A stretch of 64,000 nt of DNA from Acanthochromis polyacanthus (Eukaryota; Chordata; Actinopteri; Pomacentridae). The DNA lies in the NCBI RefSeq assembly GCF_021347895.1, contig NC_067132.1:12516995-12580994 (forward strand), read 5' to 3'. Under the pieces are notes generated by a model. That model was not told the origin of the DNA. It ran no database searches and was given only the letters and a program-made list of their open reading frames with translations. The translations under genes were made by a program, and so were the position numbers. This document shows, piece by piece, positions 22,456 to 34,980 of the stretch; the stretch's first letter is position 1; every line of letters begins with the position of its first letter.

Positions 22456-23783
22456 CCCAAGTAACCAGATCCTGAAAAAAGAACAAAAATCTTGGACTTT
22501 TTGACAGAGCTGGGTTGAACTGCAGGTTGTGTATACACAGAGCTGATAGAAGACTAGTTTGGAGACAGAAATCGAAAAATGTGCCTCAAAAAATATCTAT
22601 AACATGTAGAGCTACCATGTTTTTCTGGTGACGCTGACAAAAACGTTGGACTTGTCAATTATCAATAATCAAAGAAATGCAACTGTTTCTTTTATTACAA
22701 TTTATAGCATCATAGCTTTGTTGCATTCCACCAAATCTATTTTTGTGGATTTTTTTTAAAGTTTCCAACTTACCATATTTGTGCTTTTTCCATAGAGGTG
22801 CAAGAGTTTATTCTGCAGTGAAAAATAGTTGGCAGTGAGTCAAAATTGTGAGGGGAGCAAAAAATACCCTGAATGTACTTGAGGTTCAGAGGGTTAAAAC
22901 ATGCGATGGAGAATTACCATATGAGACACCATCAGAAGCGTGACTGTCACACACGGAGGACGGCATGAATTTGTAAAAGCACTGACAGTTTAAACTCAGG
23001 GTCAGACCCTCTCAGAATGTACAAATGTGAGGCTGTGAAATAACAAGACCAGACTCATGTTCACTGAGCCACAGCGTGCATGTTTGAACCACGTTGTATA
23101 CGATGTTCAATAGGCAGCATAAACAACCCCTGCAAGTTTGAAACTCCTTAAATGAAATATAATCAAATTAAAATATACTTCAGACATTTTTAAAATGCAG
23201 CATTTGCAATTCCCTCACTCCAATGATTCAACTTGTGAATTTCTATCAGATGTTCAGACCCAGACACCACTAACTCATATGAAATCTGATGTTAATGTAA
23301 ACTGTGATTTTGTGCTTAGTCTGTCGTACAATTAGATGATTAGATGCAAAATTCTTCTAGAGCAAGTCTCGCCACTGGACAGCCATCTTGGTAACACTAT
23401 CGCTCAGACTTTCAAGTGTAACAACTCTAATGTAAATAGTTGTATCAACTGTGTGTCAAGAATCAAATCTCATACTTTTTTTTAAATTTTTTCGCTTTAA
23501 ATTTAGCGAGTTGGCCACAGTTTCTGTGATTGTGTCAGCAAAACAACACAACTCCCTGGATGTTCCCTGGTTTGGTTCTTACAAAGCAGACAATTTGACA
23601 TTATGGAATTCTCCCATAGGTTTCTATTTTGGATTCTTGAAGTGGTGAGTCTCCCTTACATCGTCTCTGTTAGATGCTTCTAGTCTGACATCTGTCTGAC
23701 AACATCCTAAAATTTTGTTTTATGTGTCAGGGATGAATGCAGCTACGAGGACTTTGTGTTCATGATCAATGCTGACTCATATT

Positions 23784-24365
23784 GAACAAGAAAAGCACTC
23801 AGAGAGCGCAGTACTCCGCCAAGGCTGCTCAGTCATTGTACTATTTCCGACGGAGGAAATTTTTAATAAAAAATGACCTTGCACTGAGCACAGGTGCATG
23901 TTATGTATGTTTACGTCATGTATACATGGGTACTGAATCACCTGACTTCAATATGTAGCGGGCAGCGAGAACTGATTTGGAAACATCACCACAATTGAAT
24001 CAGTTGGTCCCTGCAGGCTATCCGACGGATAAGTCCCAATAAGTCCATAGCGGTGGATTTGTAGTAGGATCACAATCGTGATCATCAACAGGCAGCTGGC
24101 ATAGTGTTCACTTGTTGTCATGATTACAGTGACGCTGTGCCGCTATCTTGCAGTGATACAGAAATCTTTAACAAATCTGTGGATCCAGACTATAAGCCAC
24201 ATCACTGTCAAAATGTAATCACTTGGTCCTTGTGTAATTTCTGACCTTCCCTGAAAATTTCATCCAAATCAGTCAGTCCATTTTTGAGTAATGTTTCAAA
24301 CAGACAAACAAATGTACATCCATGGTCACATAACTCCACTGTGTTCCTTGGCGGGGTAATTAATA
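23784..24365 (-). mobile_element. five-copy DNA-transposon-like family, copy B
   Basis: Minus orientation. On the plus strand it begins caagaaaagcactcagagagcgcagtactccgccaagg and ends cataactccactgtgttccttggcggggtaatt. The interior matches copies A, C, D and E in order, without the 120-bp insertion of copy A. Confidence 0.8.
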
Positions 24366-24429
24366 AGGTATGACATTGAATGTATAACAAACTGTCTACT
24401 GATAACTGAATTGAACAACACAAAATAAC

Positions 24430-24765
24430 CAAAATAAGATCAATCCATCCATTAGCTACACACCACTTTACCCTCATCAGGGTCGTGAGGGCTGGAGTCC
24501 ATCCCAGCTGACTTAGGGTGAAGACAGGAGACACCCTGGACTGGTCACCAGTCTGTCACAGGGCTACTTATACAGACAAACAATCACACTCACATTCACA
24601 CCTACAAACAATTTAGAATAATCACGAACCTCATTATTAATTATCAATAATCTCAGCATTACAACATGCAAACTCCATGCAGAAAGATCCCAGGCCGGGG
24701 ACACAAACCAAGGACCTTCTAGCTGGAAGGCAGCATTGCTAACCACCACTGTGCAGCCCCCAAAA
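24430..24765 (-). repeat. tRNA-headed teleost SINE, near full length
   Basis: Read on the minus strand it starts GGGGCTGCACAGTGGTGGTTAGC and continues through GGTTTGTGTCCCCGGCCTGG (box-B-like), GGAGTTTGCATGTTG, TGAATGTGAGTGTGATTGTTTG, GTGACAGACTGGTGACCAGTCC, then AGCTGGGATGGACTCCAGCC. It ends in a (GGAT)n-like tail (ATGGATGGATTG). Compared with 28997-29347 it lacks the GGGTTTCTTCTGGGTTCTCC segment. Confidence 0.75.
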
Positions 24766-25862
24766 TAAGATGTGATTTAAAAGTGTTTTCAATCATTGAT
24801 CGATGGTTAAACACTTCATGATCAAGCTACTGAGGGTTTTAACAACTGCTGTTCTAGCACAGAAACAGAAGCTGAAGACACTCCCAGCCTCCTCTAACCC
24901 ACACTCCTACTCCATCTCTTGATCTTAAGCTGATTATAGTTCAGTTTATGAGCTACTCTAGAAGAAAAAAGAAAAAATAGGCTTTGAGTATTACCCATAT
25001 CTCTCTCCAGCCTCATGACTCCATCTCAACAGCGTTAGGTCAAAACTAAGGTCATCCTCACTGTCCAGGTAAATCACATCAAACACAGCCGCTCACAACA
25101 CAGACACACATTCACGCTTGTATTCACACCCTTCCAAGCAAAACCCCTCACTCCTACACTGCCCGTGTGTTTTGTTCACATTAGTAGGGGAGCATATTAC
25201 CCATGAGATGGCACATTTGCATGGTTTTCACACACGGACAGGCGCACAAACGCACAACAAGCATACTGATGTTCCCAGGCACACATCCCGGCTGCCAAAT
25301 CCTCACTTTGCTGACAGGTGATTCAACTCCAGCTGAATTTCACACTGTCTGAATCAGCAGGCTGCTCACAGCTGACCAGCAACACACAGTCAGTCAACGC
25401 AAAACACACACACACACACTGTGCAGACGAGAAAATCTCATAAACAAATGTGACATAAATACAGTAGTGTGAGATTTAACAACTGTGGATGTTTTCTTTA
25501 TTGCTTAGTCTATTATTGTTCTCAATTTAAAAAAACACCCTACCTAAGGCAAATAACCATACAGTCATTTTCACATTAAAAATGTATTTTGCTGCCATAG
25601 ATCATATGATTGTGATATTACATGAATAAATAATAAAAGTCAAATTCATTCTCATTAAAAAATGGCCCCAAAATTAAGCATTTTTAACAAATTACTTGGG
25701 ATGTTGGTAAAGTTGGTAAATCTTGAGTGATATTAAGCTGACATTTCTAGGTTTTTAACTTTTTTGGCACTTTGATTATCCTCAATATTTTACAATTTTC
25801 TGATTTTATCGACCAAATGATCAATAAAGAAGCTAAAAGGCAGATTAAGCAATAATAAAAAT

Positions 25863-26708
25863 TAGGGATGGGAATTTCGACTAATTTCCGAACCGACTAG
25901 TCGCTAATTTTATTGGGGACGAGTCGGTTCGGAAAACTTGCAATTTAACCCTTTAAGCGCCAAAGTCGCAATATTGCGACAAGCAACATTGCTGAACATA
26001 ACAAGCCATAGCTTCAAATATACTGCCTCGTGTGCCTCATGTACTGTACACCAGGAGATGGCAGACATCTGGAACTTCAATCTGAGCATCAGTTGTGGGC
26101 GTGTTTTCATTCAAAGTTTTGGAGTTTACAGAGTTTGAAAACCGAGGAGACAAGACTCGCCGTCGGAGCGTATCAGAGCACAAGACGGCACATTTTAGAG
26201 TGAGAAAACTCACCATACCGAGAGGTCTGCTCAACGCGGACAAAGTACTTTGTCAAGTAATGGCTTACTCATATTCTGAAGAGGAATATTCACCCTCGGA
26301 TGAAGATGTTCAGTCGTCCACTGAGACAGAAAGTGCCGCTGCGTCTGTGCGTAACGGAAGCGGGTCGGTGTGCCATGACAGTCCACGAGCAGCACATACT
26401 GGAGCCGCTTTGCTTCGGGGTGGCAGGAAGGGACGTGGTGGGTGTAGCTGGAGTGGTCAAAACACCGCTAATGATGAGGGGGATAGCGGGGGTTGAAAAA
26501 AGAGACAAGCATATGCTACTGGCAGGATCAACCAGGTAGCCCAGATGGGACGAGAATGCGGCGCACGCCCGAGCGTAGAGCTGCGTGGCGGCGCCCGGTC
26601 GGGGACAAGGTGCATGATGCTTAATGCAGCGTTTAACCGACTAGTAAAATACGTTTAATAAATGAGTAGGCAGTTAAACAATTAAACGACTAGTCCCGCA
26701 CATCCCTA
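25863..26708. mobile_element. hAT-type element with 8-bp target duplication and foreign interior
   Basis: Termini TAGGGATG...CATCCCTA form an inverted repeat. They are flanked by the perfect 8-bp duplication ataaaaat (25855-25862 and 26709-26716), which identifies hAT transposition. Subterminal sequences on both sides contain gactagtcg/cgactagtc motifs. The 846-bp interior is unusual: a piggyBac-like left end at 25945 and a GC-rich, CpG-rich open frame (to about 26496), then GC-rich sequence to about 26620. No hAT transposase is visible. Confidence 0.82.
25945..26496 (+). pseudogene. possible piggyBac left end and N-terminal ORF fragment
   Basis: A TTAA at 25945-25948 is followed directly by CCCTTTAAGCGCCAAAGTCG, the form of a piggyBac target site plus terminal repeat. 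An ATG at 26261 opens MAYSYSEEEYSPSDEDVQSS and continues Ser/Glu/Gly-rich to a stop at about 26494, including RGGRKGRGG. Acidic Ser/Glu-rich N termini precede the catalytic core in piggyBac transposases. No DDD catalytic core and no matching right terminal repeat are present. The assignment is an inference from the left end only. Confidence 0.4.
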
Positions 26709-28789
26709 ATAAAAATATGTGTTAGCTGCAATTAAAAGAAAATCTTTTATATATGCTTCAAAGTCCATGCACCTCTGTAGCAGTCCAAGGACTCCAGGGT
26801 TGCTGTTGGGGTTGTGATGATATCATCAGGGTTGTTTTCTCAGCCGAGCCAAAGAAAACATTAACAGCAGTGTTTTCAGAGGCTGAATAGTATGCTTTGT
26901 GCCAAATAGTCTGATCTTAATAAAATCAGTGGAGTCTCCCTTTCAGTAAATCAAATTTAGATGACTTTCAACCTTTTTTCTTTAAGAAGGTTACTGCACT
27001 GCAAGTGAAGCAGACGCTTTCAGGAAGAGAGTATATATATGGCAGATAATGGCACTTTGAATCCAATTTTCATTTTTTTTCCCCATTTAATTCAATCCAT
27101 ATTCAGGTTTTTTGGAAAATAATATCAAATGCTTGGATGTTCCAAAAAGTATAATGAAGGTGTTCTTTGGCAGGGGAAAACAAATCCAAGGCACTCATCT
27201 GACAAAGAGTCGACAAGTTTTATTGAGATGACTAAAGAAAAAAAAACGAAAGAACATAATATTTTTGCTTTAGAGCTGAGTTACAACCCAGCACAAACAT
27301 ACTGGTTCCTTGACGAAGACCGTTTGTTTGTTCAAATATGTACAAGAATTTCATCATGAAATAGCCATCCAAAGAAGCCTGTTTTTTTGTTTTTTTTTTA
27401 AGTTTTTGCCAGAGGACTACCTTGGATCTTTTCCTTTAATGAAAACTGCTCACATATTGAAAAGCAGCTGTTTGAAACTTCAAAACACATCGCGAGGCTG
27501 CAGAACCCATCTGTGGATGTGGCTTTTAAAAGAATCTCAGCATCCTAAAATCATCGCAGACTAATATTTGAGACTGTACACTCGAAGATTAATTTTTTCA
27601 AAGAGAATCCCCCACTCAAAGATAGCGCAACACATCACAGAGCTCCGTGCTATTGTGTTCATGGCTGCTATTATCATTGACTCCACTGTGGCAGTCACGC
27701 TAAAGACATAACCTCATCTCTCCGCCCACTCCTAAACTAATCTACAACACAATCGCCATTGTTTCATCACGCTGACATGACGATCTCATTCCCTCGCCAC
27801 TGAAATACTATCTCGCAGTTAACTGAGGATGAAATGAAGCAAACAGAGGAAAGCAGCGTCCCCGAGGAGCCCTTCACTTGAAAATATGAACTCTGTTTAT
27901 AAGAGTCCTTGAAACAAGCGCTGCAGAGAAGTTACCAGGACGCTGTTTAAAAACTGCACATTTCAGATCCTTGAAGGCTCATTTGGGGGAGCCAAGACTT
28001 AAAAGAGTCGGCAGAACTGTAACAAAGTGTAAGAGCAACTTTGAGTGGGTCGTCTGTGCTGTAAACGATGTCCCAAGGCAGTCAGTGAAAATCCATATGG
28101 ACATTCCTCTGAATTTTTTTTCCCCATTTGGAGCCTTTGATCCTGCTGTGTCAGTTATTGAGCCCTTCGCTTGAGCTTTAGTCAGCTCTGTCTCACCCGA
28201 CGGGACCCTGTGACCCAGAAGAGGAGACAACAAATGCTGAAGTCTGTCGATGGGATGTATCTCTCCACAGCTTAGCATCAGAAAATGAAAATAGTGAAGC
28301 TATGGCTAAATTACTTACTAAGCAAGCTTTGATGTCTCTTTGTGACAGTGGTTTTCCCCACTCACACTTCAACTGATGTTTGTTAGAGCATATATAGTCT
28401 CATATTCTGTTGAAAAACTGTAACATATGTTTGTTTCTTGTGCACCAACTGCAAAAACAGATGATGACAGGTAAGGATTTCCTGATTCAATCTCAAAGAT
28501 TGGAATTGGGACTGATCAAGGCATTTTTTAAGTCATCGATATCAACACAAATCTAAGCCTGGCCCTTTGTTTATGTCCGCTGTCACAAGGCTGGCAGGAC
28601 AGGATGGATGCAAATTGTGAATACCTGTCTAAATCAATAATCAGCTAGCTGAATCAGTAAGGTAATCTGAATGTGTAACAGACACATGATACGGATTGGA
28701 AAAGCAACTCTGTTATACATATCACTAGATTATAAAGATGCTGTCGTAGTCAATCTCAGCTTGTCCTAAAGACGTGAGGTCTGGCTGGA

Positions 28790-28885
28790 CATCATTAAAC
28801 GTCACAGGAATCTTTGTCATGGTGCCCGTTGCTAGCTAAACCCCTACAATGCTTTGTGCTTACCAATGCCGCCCATCATCCAAGT
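28790..28885 (-). repeat. short dispersed repeat, copy 2
   Basis: On the plus strand it reads gtcacaggaatctttgtcatggtgcccgttgctagctaaaccccta, and its reverse complement matches the copies at 14338 and 52374. It lies just upstream of the SINE at 28997. Confidence 0.5.
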
Positions 28886-28996
28886 GACTGCCTCCTTAGG
28901 TCACTACAGTCTTAAACCGTAAGAGGCTCCACCTGGTGGCACAACCAGGTACTACAGCTAATCTACAATACATTTTCTGACATGCATGTAGAAAAT

Positions 28997-29347
28997 AGTG
29001 CTGCACGGTCGCTTGGTGGTTACTACTTTTGCCTTGCAGCAAGAAGATCCCTGTTTGCGTCGCGATCCTCTGCATGGAATTTGCATGTTCTCCCTGTGCA
29101 TGTGTGGGTTTCTTCTGGGTTCTCCAGCTTCCTCCCACAGTTCAACAACATGTTAAGGTTAATTGGTGACTAATTTAATTGTCCATAAGTGTGAATGCAA
29201 GTGTGATTGTTTGTCTGTATATGTAACCTTGTGATAGACTGGTGACCTGTCCAGGTGTCCCCTGCCTTCACCCTAAGTCAGCTGGGATAGACTCCAGCCC
29301 CCCTGTGACCCTAATGAGGACTAAGCGGTGTATAGACAATGGATGTA
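28997..29347 (+). repeat. tRNA-headed teleost SINE, full-length copy
   Basis: The head (gtgctgcacggtcgcttggtggtta ... gtcgcgatcctctgc) has positions resembling polymerase III A and B boxes. The body follows the usual order: ggaatttgcatgttctccc, gtgtgggtttcttctgggttctcc, cttcctcccacag, aggttaattggtgac, gtgatagactggtgacctgtcc, agctgggatagactccagcc, and the tail taagcggtgtatagacaatggatg. It is the most complete of three copies in this window. Confidence 0.8.
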
Positions 29348-31249
29348 GAGAATAACTGTCTGTTTGAGCTTGTGGAACCCCAGCACACCCTGTTGACACT
29401 ACATTTCAGGGAGCACCCTACAAGACATCTTCGACAAAATTCGTGCCCACCTATGTAACATTTACAAATAGCTTAGGTTAAAAAATTCCTTTCATGTTCA
29501 TAATGTGGGGCAGCAAACAGCTGTTTGACTGAACATTCTATAGTAGTAGTTCAGTCAGTGATCCAGCTATCAAAAAAGAAAAGATTTTACCATTTATCAA
29601 GCATGAATATGTTGGGGTTTGGACTGGAGTCTGTCACTGAGGATAAATTCTCCATGGCCTTAACATTATGGCAGCAAGATCCTGTAAATCTTGTCCTGTA
29701 TTTGGATAAGCTCCCTTTAAAATTACAACATCTAAGCAGTTAAATGAATGTTTTTTCCCCAGTAGTACTCGCTAAAGCAATCTCAATTCCAACCTCAAAG
29801 CTCTCCTATTGCAGTCACCTAATCAGGAGCTGAATTACACTTGGGACACCAGGTGAATGTAGTTAAACTATTGGAAGGTGAGAAAAGCCAGTAGATCTGT
29901 GATGCTGCAGAGAGTGAACAGAGTGTAGCACTCAAAGGGGAAATTGCTTCTAGTTCAAAGAAGAAACACAGCACTGGCGGATTTTTATATACATTAAGGG
30001 ACAAAGAAAAATCTCTCGACCAATCAGACTAGTGCCTCACCATTTACGAGCTCCAGCAAATCAGATATAGTGGTTTTCTGGCCAACAGAAGACACATCTT
30101 TTGCGATGCTTTTTCCTGATTTATAACCATACTGGGTGTAGGTAAACAAAGGCTGAGGCAGGGTTATCCATCTTGTTGCACCTTGCAGTGCTATTCATCG
30201 TGGTAGTTTACATGTCAGGTGTTTTATCACCTCCTTCGTCGATGCTGGATTACAGTGTTGACCAGAGTCATAACAGGCAAATCCTGTCTGAGATGGTGTC
30301 ATAAATCCAAACCTCCAAGGAACAAGGTAAACATAATGACATCCCGAATATTGGCTCAAGACAGTAAAAGCCTGGAAGGGAAATGAATTCCCAAATCTCA
30401 AGGCAGTAAATCCGTTCTAGCAGTCTAGTATATTGTTTCTAGATTCAACACCAGCATGTCATCGTCATTGGCTTTTATTGGTCATTTTATTATCTGGTGT
30501 CATATACCCAGGATGAAACAGGTAGGATTAATAAATACAAAGCTGCTCATCTAATCAGTCTAGATGAAACAGTAGAGCTGCAACAGAGAAGAGCTTCCAC
30601 TCAAAGATGTTCTTCTGCTTGAGTTAAATTCTGATGTAAGTTATGGTAATATAGGAGATCTTCTTGATGAACATAACATGAGACATCAAATCAAGTGATG
30701 AAATCCCAAACTGGCTCTGAAATGGCAGCAAAAAAGCCAAAATAACCAAATGCATTCAGTTCCCCTGCAATGCATCAAATATGCTCCCACTTCTGGATGT
30801 GTGCTGCTAAAGCTTTGGCTACAGATAGTCAGCTTGTCATATCTATATGGCGTAAGTGGGTTAGCATCATTTAGCATACCCTGAGGAGTTCCCATTATAA
30901 TCATGAGCACTTAAAGACGCACTGTTTCAATCTCGCTGAGCAGATTCCACACATGAGTCACGCAGCTGTTCGCAATCTTGGAATGCTATTTTACTTGTGC
31001 TTGAATAACTGAATGCCACAAGGTAAACTATCACACTTATCTACCCATTAGAGACGCTTAACGTAACTTCAGACAAAACAAGTGCATTTACAGATGCTGC
31101 TACCCAAAAAAACACCCCAACCTTCCAAATTTAAGGTCAAATTTACAGGATTTCTGTTGCTTGTATGAACCCCAAACATTTCACTCCAAAAGATCTTCTT
31201 TAATACTCTACTACTAGTATCTAGGGAGGTAGAAGATAAGAGTGTGGAC

Positions 31250-31900
31250 AGTGGTGGAAGAGCCAGTAACGTAAAAAATACTCCATTAAAAGTAAAGATC
31301 TTGCATGAAAATCTTCTGTAATCCTATGTATGGAGGGAGTAAAAATAGCTGAAATGTTGAGGTAAAAGTAATGGCTTAGTTCTTAAGACTGATACCATAT
31401 AAAGGACATCATTAGATATTATTAGCGAAGCATCAGTGTGTCAGCAGCATGTTTCTGTAGTAACTGCAAGTCAAGATCATTTAAACTATTTAATAGACGG
31501 TTTTATATTCAGGGACAGCAGAAAATCTGATTAATGAGAGATGGTTGAAGAAAAACAAAGCTCTGAAACACAAATCTGTTTTCAGATTTTTAGTCTTTTT
31601 CTATAATATTAGATGAAATATTGGATGATTTAAATATCTGTAAAAATTAAATAATGTGAGGCATTTAGAGGGAAAAAAATAATAATATGGCTTTTAAAAA
31701 AATAATATGTTAGCAACTCATCTGAAACAAGACCGAGACTACACAAGAAGTTGAAAACGTTAAAAGATATCGGTTTATTCCATTTTCAAGCTTGTTTTGT
31801 CATGCACTGTGTAAAATCTTTATCTTAAGAGTAATTAGTAACTAAAGCAAGAAAGTTAAATATTTCACTCTGAAATACAAAGGAGTAGAAGTAATAAACT
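31250..31900 (+). repeat. degraded hAT-like 'CAGTGGTGGAAGA' repeat
   Basis: It begins cagtggtggaagagccagtaac and contains aaatactccattaaaagtaaag, tcttgcatgaaaatctt and, near its right end, atatttcactctgaaatacaaaggagtagaagtaa. These phrases in this order belong to a widespread teleost non-autonomous element. The right terminal CCACCACTG was not found, so the copy is decayed or truncated. Confidence 0.55.
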
Positions 31901-32466
31901 GAACAAAAACAAACGCAGCATATAGTAACTTTATATGAAATCTATAGCTTCTTTTAAATATAAGGGAATAAGCACCTCTGTAACACAATGGATGTCATGA
32001 AACAACCAAATATGCACTATATTGGAATTCATAATGGACAGAAGGAGAGTGTGGTCTGCAGAAACCATAAGTCAGTGAATCTACCATTCACATCACCTAA
32101 TGCCTCTGATTTGTGACAGAGTAAATGAGACTGTCCATGCTGCTCTGCTGAATGCTGTCCTACTCCTGTTGAAGAGCTGAGCCAACTTGGAAGAGAATTT
32201 GGGAGACAGGATCACATCCATCCAGAGCTGTCGGAAACAATTTCTCAGACGTCAACTGTCCTGCCACAAACATAACCATAAAAATGGAAAAGTCATTTGT
32301 AACTTCTTGTCTAAGTGAGAGAAGAAAACCATTTGCAAACTACATTTTTGCTACTTTCCACTGCTGAGTGTGGATGAGTGTGGACCGCATCCAGTCACTC
32401 ACTTTGAAGTTTTAGCAGCAATTTCTGTTATTTTAAATAAAATTCCCTCATTTTCTTAAAGAATGA

Positions 32467-32963
32467 TAATTACTCTGCAAAAAGAGCTATGTGATGATCG
32501 GCGTACGTTTGTCACATAACTCCACAATAAATGACACAAGGACCACCTGATTAGATTTTGGCAGTATGGTATATAGTCTGGATCCATGGATTTGTTAAAG
32601 ATTTCTATATTATTGTAAGATAGCAGCACAGCCTCACTGTAACTATGGCAACAAGTGAATGCTATGGCAGCTGCCTGCTGCCTGATTGTGATCCTACTAA
32701 AAATCGGCCGCTTATCGGGACTGTTGAAAATGATACAAGGAACAATTTATTCATTTGTGGGGGTGTTTCTGAGTCCCATCAATTCCCAACACCCGCTACA
32801 TATTTAGGTCACACGATTCGGTATCCGTACATAACGCACACATGCATAACACACGCCTGTGCTCAGCGCAAGGTCATTTTTTAATAAAGATTTCATTTGT
32901 CGGAAATGATACAACGACTGAGGAGCCTTGGCGGAGTACTGCGCTCTCTGAGTGCTTTTCTTG
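32467..32963 (+). mobile_element. five-copy DNA-transposon-like family, copy C (internally deleted)
   Basis: It begins aattactctgcaaaaagagc and ends gccttggcggagtactgcgctctctgagtgcttttcttg. About 80 bp near the left end are missing relative to copies B and D: the castactcaaaaacg/gatgaaattttc segment is absent. The rest is collinear. Confidence 0.78.
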
Positions 32964-34699
32964 CTAATTTAAAACTTTCCATAAAAGATGAGCATGAACA
33001 TGAACATACCTGTGTAGCAGCAAAGAACAGTGCTTTTAACTGGTTCACATGCCACACTGAATGAAGAGATTATTATTGATTATCAGCTCCCTGTGGATGT
33101 CATAATACGATATCCCTGTGGATATCATAATGGATAATACACATTACCTTCAATTATAGATTGTGTCTTAAGAGGGACATCAGGAGTCATTTCATAAAGC
33201 TTTCTGCTCTGTGCTGTTATTAATGGTTTATATAGCAGTGTCCATTAATGGCATTAATAATATTGTTTGCTGTACAGTGTGCTAATGCTACACAGGATAT
33301 ATTTGTCATCGACCAGGTTTGTCAGAAAAAGCTCGGCCCTGCTGCTGAAATTAATCTTATTTTTTTACTCGCATATCCATGTCAACACTTGGATAGGAAA
33401 CAGACTGCCCTCATTTTTCTATCATTTGAATATACAGCGACCACTTGTGGATTAATTCCCATCAAATAACTACACAGCCATGAATACTGTATTACTGTAA
33501 TCCCCATCAGAATGTTTCCCGTATCCGCCCAGAGAACAAGAAACCAATCCACAGCTTTTCATGTAAGATGAATCACAAGGCTGCCTCCATGCATTATTTT
33601 ATCTACTGCATGAACTTTTTTTTTTCTCCCCATGTGATTTCAGTAAAACTGCCTCTTTTTGGGTATTATATAACATCGGAACAGTTGCTATATTGTGGAG
33701 CGAGATAACATTTGAAGAGTGTGGAGGATGGAGATTAGCTTTTAGAATCACCCTCACTTTGAATGACAGTGCATCCGCCCACTCCACCTCCACCTCTGGG
33801 AAGCAATACAGAGAGTGAAAGACCCCAACCCCCCTCATAGCCAGAGCCTTCAGCATCTGGAAAAAGCATCGTTGACATACACACACAGTCCTCCGCACGG
33901 TTTCTGCAGAATCTTTACATTGCAGAAAAACATCTCAGCTAGATCAGAAAGCCATAAACGTCTCTGTGAAATCTCATTCGTTGCCGTTAGCTCAGATACA
34001 GAGATGATAGATGTTGCCTGCGGCGCCTCATGAAAGATTTTAGGAGTAAGTTTTTCAAGATGTGTCTGACAGGGATTGCACTTGTTGAAAATATAAATCT
34101 CCCTCATTTCGTCTTCTTTCAGATGAAGCCAGCAGGTGCCCCAGGGAAACCGGTTGCACGGTGGGGAGAAAGTGGACTGACGAGAGTGTGATAAACATGT
34201 AGAATCTGCACATTACTGCAGCGCATGGTTGCCCATCTGGAAGAGAATGCTGACCACGGGCAATTCATGTTCTGAATAAACACCCCTCATACAGTCATCT
34301 GTGAGCAGGATCAAAGTTTTACAGCTCGACTCTGATGCCTGAACCTCACAGTGGAGGCTGAACAGTGTGGTTTTAAAGTCCAGTAGTTGTGACTGAAGCC
34401 TGTGTGGAGAGATATCTGATTTATTATTGTCAGCAGGTTGAAAAAATGAACTTTCATGACATTTTAGAAGCTGTTGCTTTTGGATTGAAGTAGCCCCAAT
34501 CCAGGCCTACATATCACAGATCTGCTCATAAAACATTTTACGAGACAAAAGTTGAACATACAAACGCACCACACCTCTTCTTAGTGACTCACTAGAACTG
34601 GGAAACACACATTAAGTGACCATGACATAACAAACATGAGCTTTTCCGCTAGAGAAAAGAAATAGTTTGAAAGTTTGTAACTTGCTAAGTTTGATTGTG

Positions 34700-34980
34700 T
34701 AATATGTGTAGTTTAGCACATAGACTGGAAACAGGGAAACAGCTACAGCCTGGCTCTGTCCAAAAGTAACATCTGCAAAGCACCACCTCTAAGGCTCACT
34801 AACTGCTATGGTGTATCTTTTTTCATAGCTTGTACAAAAAACAAACTTCAAAAATGGCCCATTGCAGTTTTCTGAGGCGTTTTTCCTAAGCTTTTCCTTG
34901 ACCAGGTGTATTCTTCTGGAGTCTCCACTGGTTGCCTGACAACCACAGCGTGACAACAGTGAGACTTCATGAAATCCCTG
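34700..34980 (+). repeat. teleost interspersed repeat ('CTGGCTCTGTCCAAA' type)
   Basis: Characteristic phrases are agactggaaacagggaaacagc, cctggctctgtccaaaagtaac, caccacctctaaggctcacta, then agtctccactggttgcctgacaacc. This is a common fish intronic repeat. The ends are approximate. A related but more diverged block occurs at 55440-55640. Confidence 0.55.

Noticed and set aside
24995..25085. Minus-strand open stretch containing LDSEDDLSFDLTLLRW, ending near a GTAATA donor-like site
   Set aside because: The only usable AG (ACAG before TGAGGATG) puts a stop in the phase required by exons 2 and 3, and the upstream sequence has no pyrimidine tract.
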